A DNA stretch of 42,650 nucleotides from the NCBI GenBank assembly GCA_001600875.1, contig BCLD01000005.1:1-42650 (forward strand), read 5' to 3'. This stretch comes from Solicoccozyma terricola (taxonomy: Eukaryota; Basidiomycota; Tremellomycetes; Filobasidiales; Piskurozymaceae). Position 1 is the first letter of the stretch; each line of letters opens with the position of its first letter. This document shows, in pieces, positions 41,595-42,650 of this stretch. Position numbers and translations under genes: made by a program. Under the pieces are notes generated by a model. It saw only the letters and a program-made list of their open reading frames with translations. It ran no database searches and was not told the origin of the DNA.

Positions 41595-42557
41595 ATGAAT
41601 CCAGCTCTGACCGACAACGCTTCAGCTGTGAAAACACCATTTGACGAACTCGACGAGAACTTAGATCGGTTGGACAGAGAGGTCGGCGAGAACTTCAATC
41701 GGTTGGACAGAGAGGTCGAAAACTTCCTTCGTCCAATCTCCGATGCCGAACTCAAGGTCTACTGGCCCTGGAACCAGGAAAGATATCGGGACAAGGTGCA
41801 GATTGATCTGCGTGCCGCACTAAGGACGGAAGACGCTACAAAAGTCCAGGAACGCTTCACATTCTATCAAGCTGTTGAGGACATCCTTGCACAATGGACG
41901 GCAACGGGGCCGCAGGAAGTTGAGCCGGCATATCGCACTCTGATTTCACGGTATGAGGATATCCGCTGCAAATACCGTTATCTGCTCCTCGAGGCCACCG
42001 TCTCCAGGTTCCAAGATTTCCATGCGAAGACGAACGAAAAGATGGATAATGTGGACACCTTGCTGAAGGATTTCATTTCCGTTCCACTCCGTGCAAGGGC
42101 CTTGCTCGAACGTGGGAAATGGTACGAACGCCGATTCATTGAAGGAGAATTACAGCTCGCTGAACTGGCATCTTCAACTATCCGGATCGCCAATACCATC
42201 CAACAGTCGATACTCCCACGGACTGAGGACGAGCATGTGTATGCTTTTGACGCCTGCTTCACCTTCGCCAACCATATGGCTCATGATCCCAAAGTTGTCA
42301 ACGAGACAAAGTGTGTGAGGACGTTATACATGCTGCTGGATGCTTGCAAACTCGCTCAACAACTCCCGATGGACCTCAGAAAGCTGGCTGAGAGTCAGCT
42401 GCAATCGGCAATGCAAGTGCTTACGCAAGCACTGTCTAGGTCTAAGGAGCAACATGGTAATCTACCGGAAATAGGTTTAAATGCTTTGAAGGCGTGGGCT
42501 GGTGGTCGGCTTCAGGCGAAGACATTGACAGAGGCAAGCTTTCATCACCTGGAATAA
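41595..42557 (+). CDS. Hypothetical helical protein, 320 residues
   Basis: A single intron-free open frame starts at an ATG with a good context (gcagccATGA) at 41595. Near the start an 11-residue direct repeat, LDREVGENFNRLDREVENF, forms a short predicted coiled coil. The rest is rich in Leu, Ala, Glu and Lys (FTFYQAVEDILAQWT, LRARALLERGKWYERRFIEG, KLAESQLQSAMQVLTQALSR), typical of an all-helical protein. No catalytic motif is seen. A TPR-like DNA repeat starts 30-50 bp after its stop, so it may be an N-terminal domain of a STAND/TPR protein separated by an intron, or a separate gene. Confidence 0.6.
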   Translation: MNPALTDNASAVKTPFDELDENLDRLDREVGENFNRLDREVENFLRPISDAELKVYWPWNQERYRDKVQIDLRAALRTEDATKVQERFTFYQAVEDILAQWTATGPQEVEPAYRTLISRYEDIRCKYRYLLLEATVSRFQDFHAKTNEKMDNVDTLLKDFISVPLRARALLERGKWYERRFIEGELQLAELASSTIRIANTIQQSILPRTEDEHVYAFDACFTFANHMAHDPKVVNETKCVRTLYMLLDACKLAQQLPMDLRKLAESQLQSAMQVLTQALSRSKEQHGNLPEIGLNALKAWAGGRLQAKTLTEASFHHLE

Positions 42558-42599
42558 CCGGCATGATCTTGGCTTACGTGGTTACTGCTCTAAAAGATT

Positions 42600-42650
42600 T
42601 TGGCAAACTGCATCAGGGGCCTGGGCGAGGTCGCTCGACTCCAGTCAAAG
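42600..42650 (+). pseudogene. Start of another TPR repeat at the window edge
   Basis: gcctgggcgaggtcgctcg (about 42619-42637) is nearly identical to the block at about 8533-8551 in the main TPR array, and is followed by an equivalent of the next codons (ccagtcaaag). It continues past the window end, so its integrity is unknown. Confidence 0.6.

Noticed and set aside
1..42650. tRNA or rRNA genes
   Set aside because: I saw no cloverleaf with conserved A and B boxes and no rRNA-like sequence, but this was by eye only; a tRNA scan could change this.

Overview
The window looks like nuclear DNA of a filamentous basidiomycete, probably an Agaricomycete. Introns are short (about 53-71 bp, GT-AG) and frequent. 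The gene families are typical of mushrooms and relatives: NB-ARC/TPR STAND proteins, patatin, DUF2235, dienelactone hydrolase, MFS, SDR and MDR enzymes. Fragments of Ty1/Copia retrotransposons are scattered through it. Runs of N at 241-2960 and at 35204 show it is a draft assembly, so some junctions could be assembly artefacts. No species can be named.

Layout. 1-1.7 kb: a decayed NIMA-like kinase on the minus strand abuts the 3' end (RNase H plus LTR) of a Copia element. 2.2-4.2 kb: a multi-exon DUF2235 (Tle1-like lipase fold) gene on the minus strand. 5.7-6.9 kb: an Ala/Ser/Thr/Pro-rich gene. 7.3-9.5 kb: an NB-ARC + TPR (NLR-like) pseudogene with about ten 120-bp TPR repeats. 9.7-10.2 kb: a small hypothetical gene. 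11.5-12.9 kb: nested LTR pieces and an inverted repeat around a P-loop fragment. 14.1-15.4 kb: an intact five-exon dienelactone hydrolase gene. 16.0-17.7 kb: a protein remnant and a Copia integrase fragment. 19.6-20.6 kb: an intact SDR gene, convergent with an MDR enoyl-reductase-like pseudogene (21.0-22.5 kb). 23.7-26.5 kb: the N-terminal half of a sugar transporter, cut by a Copia gag-protease-integrase fragment. 28.3-29.8 kb: an intact four-exon MFS gene. 31.3-31.6 kb: a candidate LTR of another family. 32.3-33.6 kb: the C-terminal half of a sugar transporter on the opposite strand, with its sixth membrane segment displaced into an intron. 35.8-36.1 kb: a nuclear copy of mitochondrial cox2. 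36.7-38.7 kb: a patatin gene and a decayed second copy. 39.1-39.5 kb: a ~180-bp tandem repeat. 40.5-42.65 kb: two hypothetical genes and the start of another TPR array.

How it fits together. I do not see one coherent pathway. The best-supported reading is a rearranged, repeat-rich accessory region. A few genes look usable (dienelactone hydrolase, SDR, MFS, patatin, and the two hypothetical genes near the right end). They sit among broken copies of STAND-type receptors, lipase-fold effector-like proteins and transporters, cut up by Copia elements. Exon boundaries were placed by eye from GT/AG signals, continuity of conserved motifs and reading-frame phase. Coordinates of pseudogene edges are approximate.
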